Shown piece after piece: positions 1-6,778 of a DNA stretch of 11,571 bases. The stretch spans positions 1-11,571 of the forward strand of contig JAUWZH010000055.1 of assembly GCA_030615435.1 (NCBI GenBank). Reading direction: 5' to 3'. Every line of letters starts with the position of its first letter. Within the stretch, counting starts at the first letter, position 1. The notes under the pieces are model-generated. The model was not told the DNA's origin. It saw only the letters and a program-made list of their open reading frames with translations, and did not search any database. A program made the position numbers and the translations under genes. Source of the stretch: Candidatus Brocadiaceae bacterium (GTDB lineage Bacteria; Planctomycetota; Brocadiia; SM23-32).

Positions 1-1
1 G

Positions 2-1318
2 TGCTGCGCAGCAAAGAAAGGCGTTGGGGTCGAGGAAACCCTGAGGTTCCTCGGCGACTACGCGCCTTCACCTGAGGAAGGTCCCCGGCGAAAGGCCGTC
101 AACGAGGACGGCGAAGAGACAGAGCTGGAGCCGAGCCCCGAGGCGCCCTTCTGCGCCCAGGTTTTCAAGAGCACCGTGGACGTGCACGTGGGGCGTCTGG
201 TCTACTTCCGGGTGCTCAGCGGCTCGGTGAGCAGCGGCGGCTCGGTGCAGGTGGCCCGCACCGGCGACTCCGAGCGACTGGGGCACCTTTACTCGGTGTT
301 CGGGCAGGAACAGAAGGAAATCCCCGAGGCGATCGCGGGCGACATAGTCTGCGCGACGAAAGTGGAAGACATCCAGATTCAGGACACGCTTCGGGACGCC
401 GAGAGCAAAGGGTCGCTCCCGCCGATCGAGTTCCCCAGGCCCATGATGTCGCTCGCGGTGAAGCCTCGCAGCCGTGAGGACGAGCAGAAGATCAGCTCCG
501 GCCTCCAGCGCCTCGCCGAAGGCGACCCCACCCTGACGCTGAGCCGCGACCAGCAGAGCAGCGAACTCGTCATCACCGGCATGAGCAACCTCCACCTGGA
601 TGTCATGCTCGGCAAGCTGAAAGGCCGCTACGGCGTCTCCGCCGATACCCACGAGCCCTCCATCCCATACCGGGAGACCATCACCGGAAAGGCCGAGGGC
701 CGTTACCGCCACAAGAAACAGACTGGCGGACGCGGGCAATACGGCGAGGTGTACCTGAGACTGGAGCCGAACGAGCGCAGCGCCGGTTTCGAGTTCATTG
801 ACGAGGTCAAAGGCGGCGCCATTCCACAGCAGTTCATACCTGCGATAGAGAAGGGCATCGCTGAAACACTCCAGCGGGGCATCCTGGCTGGCTACCCCAT
901 CGTGGACGTGAAGGCGACTGTCTACTACGGCTCATTCCACACCGTGGACTCCTCCGAGGCGGCCTTCAGGATAGCCGGCTCGCGGGCCTTTCAGGAGGCT
1001 TTCGAACAGTGCAGGCCCGCGCTGCTGGAGCCCATCGCCAAGGTCGAGGTGACCATTCCGTCGGAGTTCGTGGGGGACGTCACAGCCAACCTCTCCGGCC
1101 ATCGGGGCCGCATCCTCGGAATGGACCAGGTAAGCCGGATGCAGACACTGTCCGCCGAAATCCCGATGGCGGAGGTCAGGAGTTATAACGCCGAGCTGCA
1201 AAGCATGACAAGCGGGGAGGGGACCTTCACCATGGAGTTCTCCCACTATGAGATGGTGCCGGCCCACATTCAGGCCCAGATCATAGCCCAGGGCAAGTCC
1301 AAGAAGGAAGACCGCTGA
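2..1318 (+). CDS. Elongation factor G-like translational GTPase, 3' part (N-terminal G domain outside window)
   Basis: Translation factor of the EF-G family, which drives tRNA-mRNA translocation or ribosome recycling using GTP. The frame is open from nt 2 to the TGA at 1316-1318, giving 438 visible residues. EF-G is about 690-700 residues, so most of the G domain lies to the left. Residues 1-30 look like the end of the G domain. Domain II begins near residue 50 (FCAQVFKS). Domain III has the PMMSLAVKP and GMSNLHLDVML blocks. Domain IV carries HKKQTGGRGQYG (GGRGQYG at 242-248) and VDSSEAAF (from 315). Domain V runs to the end. The HKKQ form of the domain IV motif differs from the usual EGKF.RQ.GGRGQYG and suggests a second EF-G paralogue (EF-G2/FusA2-like) rather than the housekeeping fusA product. 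That subfamily call is inference. trpD follows on the same strand after 95 nt, with no strong terminator between. Confidence 0.93.
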   Translation, partial: CCAAKKGVGVEETLRFLGDYAPSPEEGPRRKAVNEDGEETELEPSPEAPFCAQVFKSTVDVHVGRLVYFRVLSGSVSSGGSVQVARTGDSERLGHLYSVFGQEQKEIPEAIAGDIVCATKVEDIQIQDTLRDAESKGSLPPIEFPRPMMSLAVKPRSREDEQKISSGLQRLAEGDPTLTLSRDQQSSELVITGMSNLHLDVMLGKLKGRYGVSADTHEPSIPYRETITGKAEGRYRHKKQTGGRGQYGEVYLRLEPNERSAGFEFIDEVKGGAIPQQFIPAIEKGIAETLQRGILAGYPIVDVKATVYYGSFHTVDSSEAAFRIAGSRAFQEAFEQCRPALLEPIAKVEVTIPSEFVGDVTANLSGHRGRILGMDQVSRMQTLSAEIPMAEVRSYNAELQSMTSGEGTFTMEFSHYEMVPAHIQAQIIAQGKSKKEDR

Positions 1319-1413
1319 CAGGGCTCGCGGCCGCCAGACCGAAGCATTTGTCCCGTCCCGGGCCGGCGCTCGTGAGATGCCCCGCCTTTGCCAACGCCGT
1401 TGGAGGCCCAGAG

Positions 1414-2439
1414 ATGCTGAAGCCCTACATAGCCCGTTTGCTGGAAGGGGAGGACCTCTCGGAGAACGACTCCGAGCAGGCGATGTCCATCATCATGTCC
1501 GGTCAGGCCACTGAAGCGCAGATCGCCGGTTTTCTGGTGGCGCTGCGCATGAAGGGCGAGACCGTGGACGAGATAACCGGCTGCGCACAAGCCATGCGCT
1601 CCGCCGTCACCCCGATCGAGGCCGCAGGGCTCGAGGCCGTAGACACCTGCGGGACCGGCGGCGATACCACCGGGACCTTCAACGTCTCGACCGCAGCGGC
1701 GCTGGTGACGGCCGGGGCCGGCGTCCCGGTCGCCAAGCACGGCAACCGCAGCGTCTCCAGCAGCAGCGGCAGTGCGGACGTGCTCCAGACGCTCGGCGTG
1801 AACATAGAAGCGCCGCGCGAGATAGTGGAGCAGTGCCTCCGCCAGGTCGGCATGGGATTCCTGTTCGCCCCCCTGCTCCACCCGGCGATGAAGTACGCCA
1901 TCGGGCCGCGGCGCGAGCTGGCGGCACGCACCGTCTTCAACGTCCTGGGGCCGCTGACCAACCCTGCGGGAGTGAAACGCCAGTTGCTCGGCCTCTACAG
2001 CGAGGAGCTTCTGGAGACAATCGCCGGCGTGCTCCGCAACCTCGGCACGGAAAAGGCCATGACCGTGCACAGCGCCGACGGACTGGACGAAATCAGCGTC
2101 TGCGATGAGACCCTCGTTGCCGAGCTGGACGGGGGCGAGATCAACCTCTGGCGCCTCGACCCGGAGCGGCTCGGAATCCCGCGCGCGGACATCGGCGAAC
2201 TCCTCGTCAAAACCCCCGAGGAGAGCGCGAAGATCATCCGCTCCGTCCTCTACGGCCACCAGGGCCCGCACCGGGACATGGTCATTCTGAATGCCGCGGC
2301 GGCCATCTACGTGGGCGGGAAGGCGGGGTCTCTCGAGGAAGGCATCGAGGCGGCGGCTCAGTCCATTGACAGCGGCCAGGCCGCCGAGACCCTCAACAGC
2401 CTCGTGGAGCTGACCAACCGCAAGCCCGAAGGGGCATGA
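1414..2439 (+). CDS. trpD: Anthranilate phosphoribosyltransferase
   Basis: Transfers the phosphoribosyl group of PRPP to anthranilate, the second committed step of tryptophan synthesis, in the cytoplasm. The protein is 341 residues, normal for TrpD. The PRPP loop CGTGGD is at residues 79-84. KHGNRSVSSSSGSADVL begins at K108, and the RELAARTVFNVLGPLTNPAG block and DGLDEIS follow, all family hallmarks. The start is set at ATG 1414 because GGAGG at 1402-1406 sits 7 nt upstream and the homology begins with MLKPYI. A longer TTG-initiated reading from 1348 would add 22 residues without family support. No other trp gene is visible, so this trpD is not in a full trp operon here. It may be co-transcribed with the EF-G-like gene. 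It ends convergently with the UroD-fold gene. Confidence 0.97.
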   Translation: MLKPYIARLLEGEDLSENDSEQAMSIIMSGQATEAQIAGFLVALRMKGETVDEITGCAQAMRSAVTPIEAAGLEAVDTCGTGGDTTGTFNVSTAAALVTAGAGVPVAKHGNRSVSSSSGSADVLQTLGVNIEAPREIVEQCLRQVGMGFLFAPLLHPAMKYAIGPRRELAARTVFNVLGPLTNPAGVKRQLLGLYSEELLETIAGVLRNLGTEKAMTVHSADGLDEISVCDETLVAELDGGEINLWRLDPERLGIPRADIGELLVKTPEESAKIIRSVLYGHQGPHRDMVILNAAAAIYVGGKAGSLEEGIEAAAQSIDSGQAAETLNSLVELTNRKPEGA

Positions 2440-2440
2440 G

Positions 2441-2470
2441 AGCGGGGGGCGACAAAACGCCTCGCCCGCT
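2441..2470 (+). terminator. Bulged stem-loop just after trpD, possible terminator
   Basis: Starting 2 nt after the trpD stop, AGCGGG-ggg-CGA (2441-2452) pairs with TCGCCCGCT (2462-2470). This gives a 9-bp GC-rich stem with a three-G bulge and a 9-nt loop. No T-tract follows, so it is at best a weak or factor-assisted terminator at the convergent junction. Confidence 0.35.
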
Positions 2471-2479
2471 CCGAGGCAG

Positions 2480-2538
2480 ATCGAACGTTGAACCTAAAGC
2501 GAGGAGGTTTGTGCCTCGCCTTCAGCTCGTTGTTATGA
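2480..2538 (-). other. attC-like integron recombination site (59 bp) at the end of the UroD-fold gene
   Basis: Read on the minus strand the site is: outer box TCATAAC (2538-2532, overlapping the UroD-fold stop codon), 6-nt spacer, L'' CTGAAGGCGAGG (2525-2514), 9-nt loop, L' CCTCGCTTTAG (2504-2494), 7-nt spacer, outer box GTTCGAT (2486-2480). If one G of L'' is left unpaired, L'' and L' pair along their full length with one G.T wobble. A single extrahelical base in L'' is the classical attC signature. The AAC/GTT triplets are present, but the outer boxes pair poorly beyond them and R' fits GTTRRRY in only 6 of 7 positions. Orientation and spacer lengths match the site at 6701-6764. The hairpin could instead act as a terminator for the minus-strand gene. 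Confidence 0.45.
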
Positions 2539-3561
2539 GGCTTTCTGCTTCGTCCAGTACTCTCTGAGATCGTAGAAGGCCTGGAACATCACTTCCGCTA
2601 TACCCTCGCTCACCCCAATTGCATCCGAATCGCCGTAGTTGAACACGATGAACCCGCCCTCCGGCGTTGACCAGTTTTCAACGAGCTCCCTGGCTTCGGC
2701 GCGGACAGCCTCCGAATCTTCCGTGGGCAACGTGGCCTGAATGTCAACCGTGGTCAGGAAGCACACCTTGCCGGCAAAGCGTTCACCGAGTTCCTTTATG
2801 CCGTACGCCCGCGGCTGCTGCATGTTGAGCACGTCCGCGCCGACGTCTATGAAAAAGGGCACGAAATCATTTATCTTCCCGCAACTGTGCAGAATGACAT
2901 GCCAGCCGTGGCCATGAATTGCATCAAAAAGTTGCCTGTATCTGTCCAGGAAGAACTCCTTGAGAATCTCAGCCGACACAAGGGTGTTGTTCTGCGTGCC
3001 CCAGTCATCCGTCAGGAAAATGCCGTGAACGCGGTCGCCGAACCGTCTGGCAGCCTCGCCGACGTGGCTGATCTTGTATTCGAGAATCATGTCGAGAAGG
3101 CGATGTATTTTCTCCGGTTCGAGGTAGAAATCCTCCAGGGTCATAGCAAAGCCGTGGAGCATGTGGAGGCGCTCAATGAGGTTGAAGTGGCTCGTTATTA
3201 CCACGTACCGGTCGTTCGCGTCCTTGATCCCGTCCTCGGTTCTCTCGAAATAGAAAGGGTTTCGCGGATTCGGCGGGCTGTAGGTTGCCAGCTTGCTCCA
3301 GTCCTCGAGGGGATGGTGCACGACCTGGCCCATGTTGTTGATCTCAGTTCTTTTCCATCCACACCCCCAGTCGTCTATGACGGGGTTGTCGAAGAACCAG
3401 CCGGCCTCCTGTCTGTCCATTTCCCAGCAGTCACAGACGTCGTGGGGGAAGTCCCTTATCAGAGCCGACAGCTTATCGCTCCAGAATCCTCCCAGGAAGA
3501 ACGGCAGGCGCGGCGGCTTGTCGAACTCGATCGCCCTGCGCACGATTTCTCTGCTTTCCAT
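2533..3561 (-). CDS. Uroporphyrinogen decarboxylase (UroD)-fold protein, probable corrinoid methyltransferase-like
   Basis: A 342-residue protein of the UroD/MtaA superfamily (TIM barrel). It is not a typical HemE. The HSCGKI motif at 225-230 matches the H-x-C-G zinc-site pattern of corrinoid-dependent methyltransferases such as MtaA/MtbA. DDWGTQ (185-190) and the C-terminal FNYGDSDAIGVSEGI block match the uncharacterised UroD-like paralogues common in soil and sediment bacteria. The substrate is unknown. A methyl transfer role is inference from the zinc motif. The start ATG at 3559-3561 is supported by GAGGTGA with GAGG 6 nt upstream of the ATG. It lies 100 nt downstream of the R-M methyltransferase on the same strand with no clear promoter in the gap, so read-through is possible. 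An attC-like site overlaps its stop codon. Confidence 0.85.
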   Translation of the reverse strand: MESREIVRRAIEFDKPPRLPFFLGGFWSDKLSALIRDFPHDVCDCWEMDRQEAGWFFDNPVIDDWGCGWKRTEINNMGQVVHHPLEDWSKLATYSPPNPRNPFYFERTEDGIKDANDRYVVITSHFNLIERLHMLHGFAMTLEDFYLEPEKIHRLLDMILEYKISHVGEAARRFGDRVHGIFLTDDWGTQNNTLVSAEILKEFFLDRYRQLFDAIHGHGWHVILHSCGKINDFVPFFIDVGADVLNMQQPRAYGIKELGERFAGKVCFLTTVDIQATLPTEDSEAVRAEARELVENWSTPEGGFIVFNYGDSDAIGVSEGIAEVMFQAFYDLREYWTKQKAS

Positions 3562-3661
3562 TGTTCACCTCGCACCGGTTCAGCAACTCACCTGCACTGA
3601 GAAAACAATGCCCATAACGGCACAGGGGAGGCATACGGTAGAGCGTCGCCTGGACCCGTCA

Positions 3662-4255
3662 TCAATCAGCAAACAACTTCGGCTGTCGCAGTGAAACCTT
3701 CTTACCGATGACTTTGCCTTGGAGCGCCCGCAAATCAACAACCGCACCAAACTCTACGAAAAGATCTTCGAACTCTTTGTAACGCGGCCCCCAATAAATC
3801 ATGGCGCATGACATTGGGGCACCCTTGCCCTTATCCATTCCTTTCACCAGGAAGTGGAGTCTTGTATCGTACAGAAAGCAAACGGCAGTCGCACGACCCC
3901 ACACGTACTCTTTCCAGTGCCGCGTGTTCGTCGCGACTGGAACAAGGGCAAGAACCTCGGAATGATAGTTCCTCTCAGCGTAAGCACACTTGTACAGCCA
4001 ATGCTTGATTGTGCTTCCACGCTCACGATCTGCACCGTACGGCGGATTGACGTAGATTGTGGGATAATCCCATTCCTCTTTCAGCCCGTCCTGCTCTCGT
4101 AACATCCACTCTGTCTCCGCCTTCACGATAGACCATGTGCTAGAGCACGGATCAAGCGAGATTGTTCCGTCAAAGAATCTCTTCACGGCATCAACGTATT
4201 TTGGGGGAGTGCCCCAATCGCGACTCAGGGAATTCACCTTTCTTCCGGCGGTCAC
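3662..4255 (-). CDS. DNA N6-adenine methyltransferase, modification half of a type II R-M system
   Basis: A 197-residue DNA methyltransferase of the phage-type Dam family (PF05869-like). It methylates adenine N6 from S-adenosylmethionine and here should protect host sites from the adjacent nuclease. WGTP at residues 14-17 is the family opening. LDPCSS (34-39) is the AdoMet-binding loop in its DPC form. NPPYG (70-74) is the catalytic motif IV of amino-methyltransferases. Length is normal for this compact family, which lacks a large target-recognition domain. The start is GTG at 4255. GTGA overlaps the endonuclease TGA by 4 nt, typical of translational coupling. Base composition is visibly lower in GC than trpD or groEL. 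The recognition sequence cannot be read from the protein. Confidence 0.88.
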   Translation of the reverse strand: MTAGRKVNSLSRDWGTPPKYVDAVKRFFDGTISLDPCSSTWSIVKAETEWMLREQDGLKEEWDYPTIYVNPPYGADRERGSTIKHWLYKCAYAERNYHSEVLALVPVATNTRHWKEYVWGRATAVCFLYDTRLHFLVKGMDKGKGAPMSCAMIYWGPRYKEFEDLFVEFGAVVDLRALQGKVIGKKVSLRQPKLFAD

Positions 4256-5388
4256 CTGAGGATATCCTCCCCGTTCTTGGATGCCAACGTTCCCAGTTCT
4301 GTTCTCAGGTCACGAATTGACCGGCCTGCCGGCGAGATGACATTGAACCAGCCCTCGACCCTGTGCAGGTTTCGAGAAAAATAGTGCCGCAAAGGCAGAT
4401 CAGCGGCAAGAGCAATGCGTACCTTCGTGAATCGGTTGGCTCCTCGGGTACCGGCGTAACTCGCCAGAAACGTGTCTCTTATGCTTTCATAAGCTTTAGC
4501 TGGCTTCAGCAGTAGAGGTTCTACAAAATCGGACAACCCCGCGTCTGTAAGAAATAGGAGCCAATCGTACGACTGCGCAAGCACCTTGAGCTCTTTGTTG
4601 TGGTCGTCAGAGGTGAACCAATTCCCGTGATTGCTCACAACGCCCACTGTGACGGTGAAAGCCCTCAGCATGCGAGGGTCGTTCGAAGCAAGGATGGTTT
4701 GGAGGAACTCCTGGTAGGGGTGCGAACACAACTCTCCGCTGGCGAGTTCAAGTATGCCGTGCAGCGTACCGTCGGCCATCCTCATCTTCTGCAGTGAAGA
4801 TAGGCTGCCCGCTACATAAGCGCCCTGCTTAGCTTTCTCTATTGTTTGAGGTCCCTTGCCGACGCCCTCCTCAACTCCTACTCGTTTGCACTCAACAACG
4901 GCAAACGGATGAGGAACCAGTCGATTGACGGAAATCGTGAACCCATTTTCTTGGGCCTCAACAACATGCGCGATGACAAGTTGGGCGGGGTCTTCATATA
5001 GTATGCAAGCGTTTCGCAGGGTTTGGTCCGTCGAGAGCAACTGTGTGGATTTGATGCGTTCGGCTAGCCATTCTTGCTGTCCGATCGCTGTGGCGATCTT
5101 GCGAGGCGTGATGGGCAACGAATGCGCCAGCAGCCTTACGGTTGCGATATGTATAGATGGGTGTAAGCTAAACTCAACATTGTGGGTGATGTCTGGGTTC
5201 GCATACTCGGGCAGTCTTCTTTCTATGGCGAGGTGTTTTTCGAGCCCCCAACTCTTTAGCAGGTAGAACGTGATAATCTCCACGACTGTTCCGAGAGCGC
5301 GGCCCGCCGCTTTCTTGGCATCTTTCGCGTAATAGAAAACGTTTTTCGTCAGGGCGCACTGGAGAGCGTCTACGGATTCGTAAGACAT
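4252..5388 (-). CDS. Type II restriction endonuclease (candidate ApaLI-like family)
   Basis: A 378-residue protein directly upstream of and overlapping a DNA adenine methyltransferase, hence read as the nuclease of a type II R-M system. FAVVECKRVG at 162-171 (E166, K168) fits the ExK half of a PD-(D/E)xK active site. It continues into a distinctive KGPQTIEKAKQGAYVAG helix (178-194). The partner acidic residue may be D66 in NPDI or one nearer E148; I cannot decide. From memory the VECKRVGVEEG..KGPQTIEKAKQGAY block resembles ApaLI-type endonucleases, but family and specificity are tentative. The start is put at ATG 5388 with AAGGAA about 9 nt upstream. The frame stays open to 5565, but that extension runs over the predicted promoter and looks non-coding. 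No controller (C) protein gene is visible. Confidence 0.75.
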   Translation of the reverse strand: MSYESVDALQCALTKNVFYYAKDAKKAAGRALGTVVEIITFYLLKSWGLEKHLAIERRLPEYANPDITHNVEFSLHPSIHIATVRLLAHSLPITPRKIATAIGQQEWLAERIKSTQLLSTDQTLRNACILYEDPAQLVIAHVVEAQENGFTISVNRLVPHPFAVVECKRVGVEEGVGKGPQTIEKAKQGAYVAGSLSSLQKMRMADGTLHGILELASGELCSHPYQEFLQTILASNDPRMLRAFTVTVGVVSNHGNWFTSDDHNKELKVLAQSYDWLLFLTDAGLSDFVEPLLLKPAKAYESIRDTFLASYAGTRGANRFTKVRIALAADLPLRHYFSRNLHRVEGWFNVISPAGRSIRDLRTELGTLASKNGEDILR

Positions 5389-5527
5389 CTCTCGGCGTTC
5401 CTTTCTTCTCCGACCGCAAAAGGAGTCTGCCGGCCAGCATAGGACACCGTTCATCCTGCTCGGCACGTCCTTTGGACGCTGGTTCAGCACATCCTGTAGA
5501 GTATCCTCCGCACCACCTGTTTGTCGC

Positions 5528-5541
5528 CGAGGAGTTCCTCG
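5528..5541. promoter_or_regulatory. Palindrome CGAGGA-GT-TCCTCG at the predicted R-M transcription start
   Basis: A perfect 6-bp inverted repeat with a 2-bp centre, lying about +5 to +18 relative to the start expected from the promoter at 5553-5581. The position suits an operator for autoregulation of the R-M genes, but no bound protein can be named. In RNA it could also fold as a small hairpin. Confidence 0.35.
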
Positions 5542-5552
5542 ACCCCCCCAAC

Positions 5553-5581
5553 ATTGTCGCAGCATCTCCGCTCTGCGTCAA
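5553..5581 (-). promoter_or_regulatory. Sigma70-type promoter for the restriction-modification genes
   Basis: On the minus strand, TTGACG (5581-5576), a 17-nt spacer and GACAAT (5558-5553). The -35 matches 5 of 6 consensus positions and the -10 matches 4 of 6. Predicted start is near 5546, leaving a leader of about 158 nt before the endonuclease ATG. Confidence 0.45.
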
Positions 5582-5702
5582 GGGCTTCCGTCCTGATCCC
5601 ACCAGCCAAGGAAGAGCTATGCGAACTCGGAGCCCCAGGAAAACCGGGCAGGCCGCCGCAATCTTCACATGAGTAGCTATGGCAGGCATCTCGAAGCTTG
5701 CC

Positions 5703-5783
5703 TAACAGGTACCTTTTGGCCTGCAGTAGGTTTCGCGCTGATTCTATGCCCGCAGGGGCTGCCTGTCAACGGATTCGGGGGCC
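5703..5783 (-). repeat. 81-bp promoter-bearing repeat, copy A
   Basis: 73 of 81 positions match copy B at 7292-7372 with no gaps. It lies in the same orientation, 1589 bp away. The -35 and -10 hexamers are identical in both copies while the spacer differs at three positions. On the minus strand the unit ends in GTTAGGC (5706-5700), which fits the integron core site GTTRRRY exactly. Homology with copy B stops after GTTA. It is not a protein-coding fragment that I recognise, and it does not fold as an attC. Confidence 0.85.
5741..5769 (-). promoter_or_regulatory. Near-consensus promoter in repeat copy A
   Basis: On the minus strand, TTGACA (5769-5764), 17 nt, TAGAAT (5746-5741). It points toward the R-M genes, whose first start codon is about 350 nt away. 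A GCAG-N3-CTGC inverted repeat lies inside the spacer and is also kept in copy B. Confidence 0.65.
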
Positions 5784-5893
5784 GGAAACGTCTCCGATGG
5801 CCTTCAGCATCCACTCGTCATGGAGGGATTCTCTGTAAGCATTCTCACCCTCAGACGTACCCTTTATCCATGCTGGTACCAACCTTTTCCATT

Positions 5894-6649
5894 TCAGAAC
5901 TGCGAGAAATCGGTGCCCGGACCGTAGTCTTTCCCACTCCATTCCGGCCTGGCGAGTTCAACCAGTCTGACTGTCGCCCGTGCGATTTCCTCTGGTCTGC
6001 GGACCTTGCCGGATTCAAAAGACTTCTTCGTTGAAGGTATCCACTTTCGGCCGGCTTCGGTATTTGCCTGCAGCTCGGTCATCTCCGTGCGAACGAGACC
6101 CGGCCCGGCCGAGAACACTATGACCGAGCTCTCGGCCATTCTAAGTTCCTGCACCATTACGCGCGTCAGCTCCATGAGTCCCGCCTTGCCACAGGCGTAC
6201 CCCGTGCCCCCTACAGGTCTGCCCCCGTTCATGTTGATGATAATCCCCCGGTCGCGGTTGATCATGTGGGAAAGCACTTCTCTGATCATCAGCAGACTGC
6301 CGTATAGGTTCACCGTTACGTCATGCCACCAAAGTTCCGGGTCGACTTCATGCACCCCGGCAATAGACTGGAAACTGCCGGCGTTGTTGAACAGGACGTC
6401 AATCCCGCCAAAACGGCTCAAAGTGGTGTCCACAAGGTGCTGAACTTGGTCCCGCTGGGTGATGTCTGTCGGCAAGGCCAATCCGACCCCTTCCGCGCTG
6501 GCGATCAACCGTACCGTTTCGTCGAGCCGTCCCTTCCTGCGCCCGCAGCAAATGACCCGTGCGCCGTTGCGGGCAAACTCAAGAGCCAAGGCCCGGCCAA
6601 TTCCGCCGCCTGCACCGGTGACAATAATAGTACTGTCCTGAAGTCTCAT
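5894..6649 (-). CDS. Short-chain dehydrogenase/reductase (classical SDR fold)
   Basis: A 251-residue cytoplasmic oxidoreductase with a Rossmann fold. TGAGGGIG (11-18) is the nucleotide-binding loop, NNAG (88-91) the structural motif and Y151-x-x-x-K155 the catalytic pair. CCGRRKGR after strand 2 carries arginines that favour NADP(H); this is inference. The usual catalytic serine is not seen: the strand that normally reads NISS reads NMNGG (139-143), and the loop to Y151 is short. Activity may therefore be altered or rely on another residue. The start ATG at 6649 has GAGGAG 7 nt upstream. It lies downstream of the small membrane methyltransferase gene, separated from it by an attC-like site. 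No strong promoter of its own is visible, so expression probably comes from repeat copy B. The substrate is unknown. Confidence 0.88.
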   Translation of the reverse strand: MRLQDSTIIVTGAGGGIGRALALEFARNGARVICCGRRKGRLDETVRLIASAEGVGLALPTDITQRDQVQHLVDTTLSRFGGIDVLFNNAGSFQSIAGVHEVDPELWWHDVTVNLYGSLLMIREVLSHMINRDRGIIINMNGGRPVGGTGYACGKAGLMELTRVMVQELRMAESSVIVFSAGPGLVRTEMTELQANTEAGRKWIPSTKKSFESGKVRRPEEIARATVRLVELARPEWSGKDYGPGTDFSQF

Positions 6650-6700
6650 CGGGACACTCCTCTTTGTTCAGTGGCTCTCTATGTCCAAGGATGACCAACG

Positions 6701-6764
6701 CTCCAACGTGCAAGCTCAGCGGCCCTGAGCCTGTCGAAGGGTGCGCTGCAGCGACATGTTAGAC
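6701..6764 (-). other. attC-like integron recombination site (64 bp) after the membrane methyltransferase gene
   Basis: Read on the minus strand: R'' GTCTAAC (6764-6758, exact fit to RYYYAAC), 6-nt spacer, L'' CTGCAGCG (6751-6744), a 22-nt loop, L' CGCTGAG (6721-6715), 7-nt spacer, R' GTTGGAG (6707-6701, 6 of 7 to GTTRRRY). L'' and L' pair perfectly if one G of L'' is extrahelical, the diagnostic attC asymmetry. The outer boxes pair over 6 bp with one wobble. The site starts 14 nt after the upstream stop codon and has the same orientation as that gene, as expected for a gene cassette. The central loop contains the motif CCCTGAGCCTGTCGAAGGG (plus strand, 6723-6741). Confidence 0.68.
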
Positions 6765-6778
6765 GTCCCTGTGCTTTC

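Larger units (their letters stand above)
5389..5893. other. Gene-free 505-bp leader of the R-M genes
   Basis: No credible gene is seen on either strand; open frames here have no recognisable protein features. The stretch holds the repeat/promoter copy A (5703-5783), a second minus-strand promoter (5553-5581) and a palindrome at its predicted start (5528-5541). Nothing attC-like was found after the SDR stop (5790-5893). Confidence 0.6.

Noticed and set aside
1270..2271. Minus-strand open frame of 333 codons opposite trpD
   Set aside because: Shadow of trpD codon bias; low-complexity composition and no motifs.
3562..3661. attC site between the R-M methyltransferase and the UroD-fold gene
   Set aside because: A GTTATGGGC stretch is present, but there is no matching AAC box or paired inner boxes on that strand.
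5389..5565. N-terminal extension of the endonuclease by 59 residues to an ATG at 5565
   Set aside because: It runs over the predicted promoter and palindrome, the residues look non-coding, and ATG 5388 has its own ribosome site.
5174..5689. Possible frameshifted upstream part of the endonuclease in another minus frame
   Set aside because: The endonuclease frame from 5388 is complete with a plausible start, and the other frame shows no related motifs.
5703..5783. Repeat copies A and B as attC sites
   Set aside because: They end in GTT core boxes but have no RYYYAAC partner or L''/L' stem at the right distance on either strand.
5790..5893. attC site after the SDR gene
   Set aside because: No AAC/GTT box pair with a complementary inner stem was found in the 100 nt after the stop.
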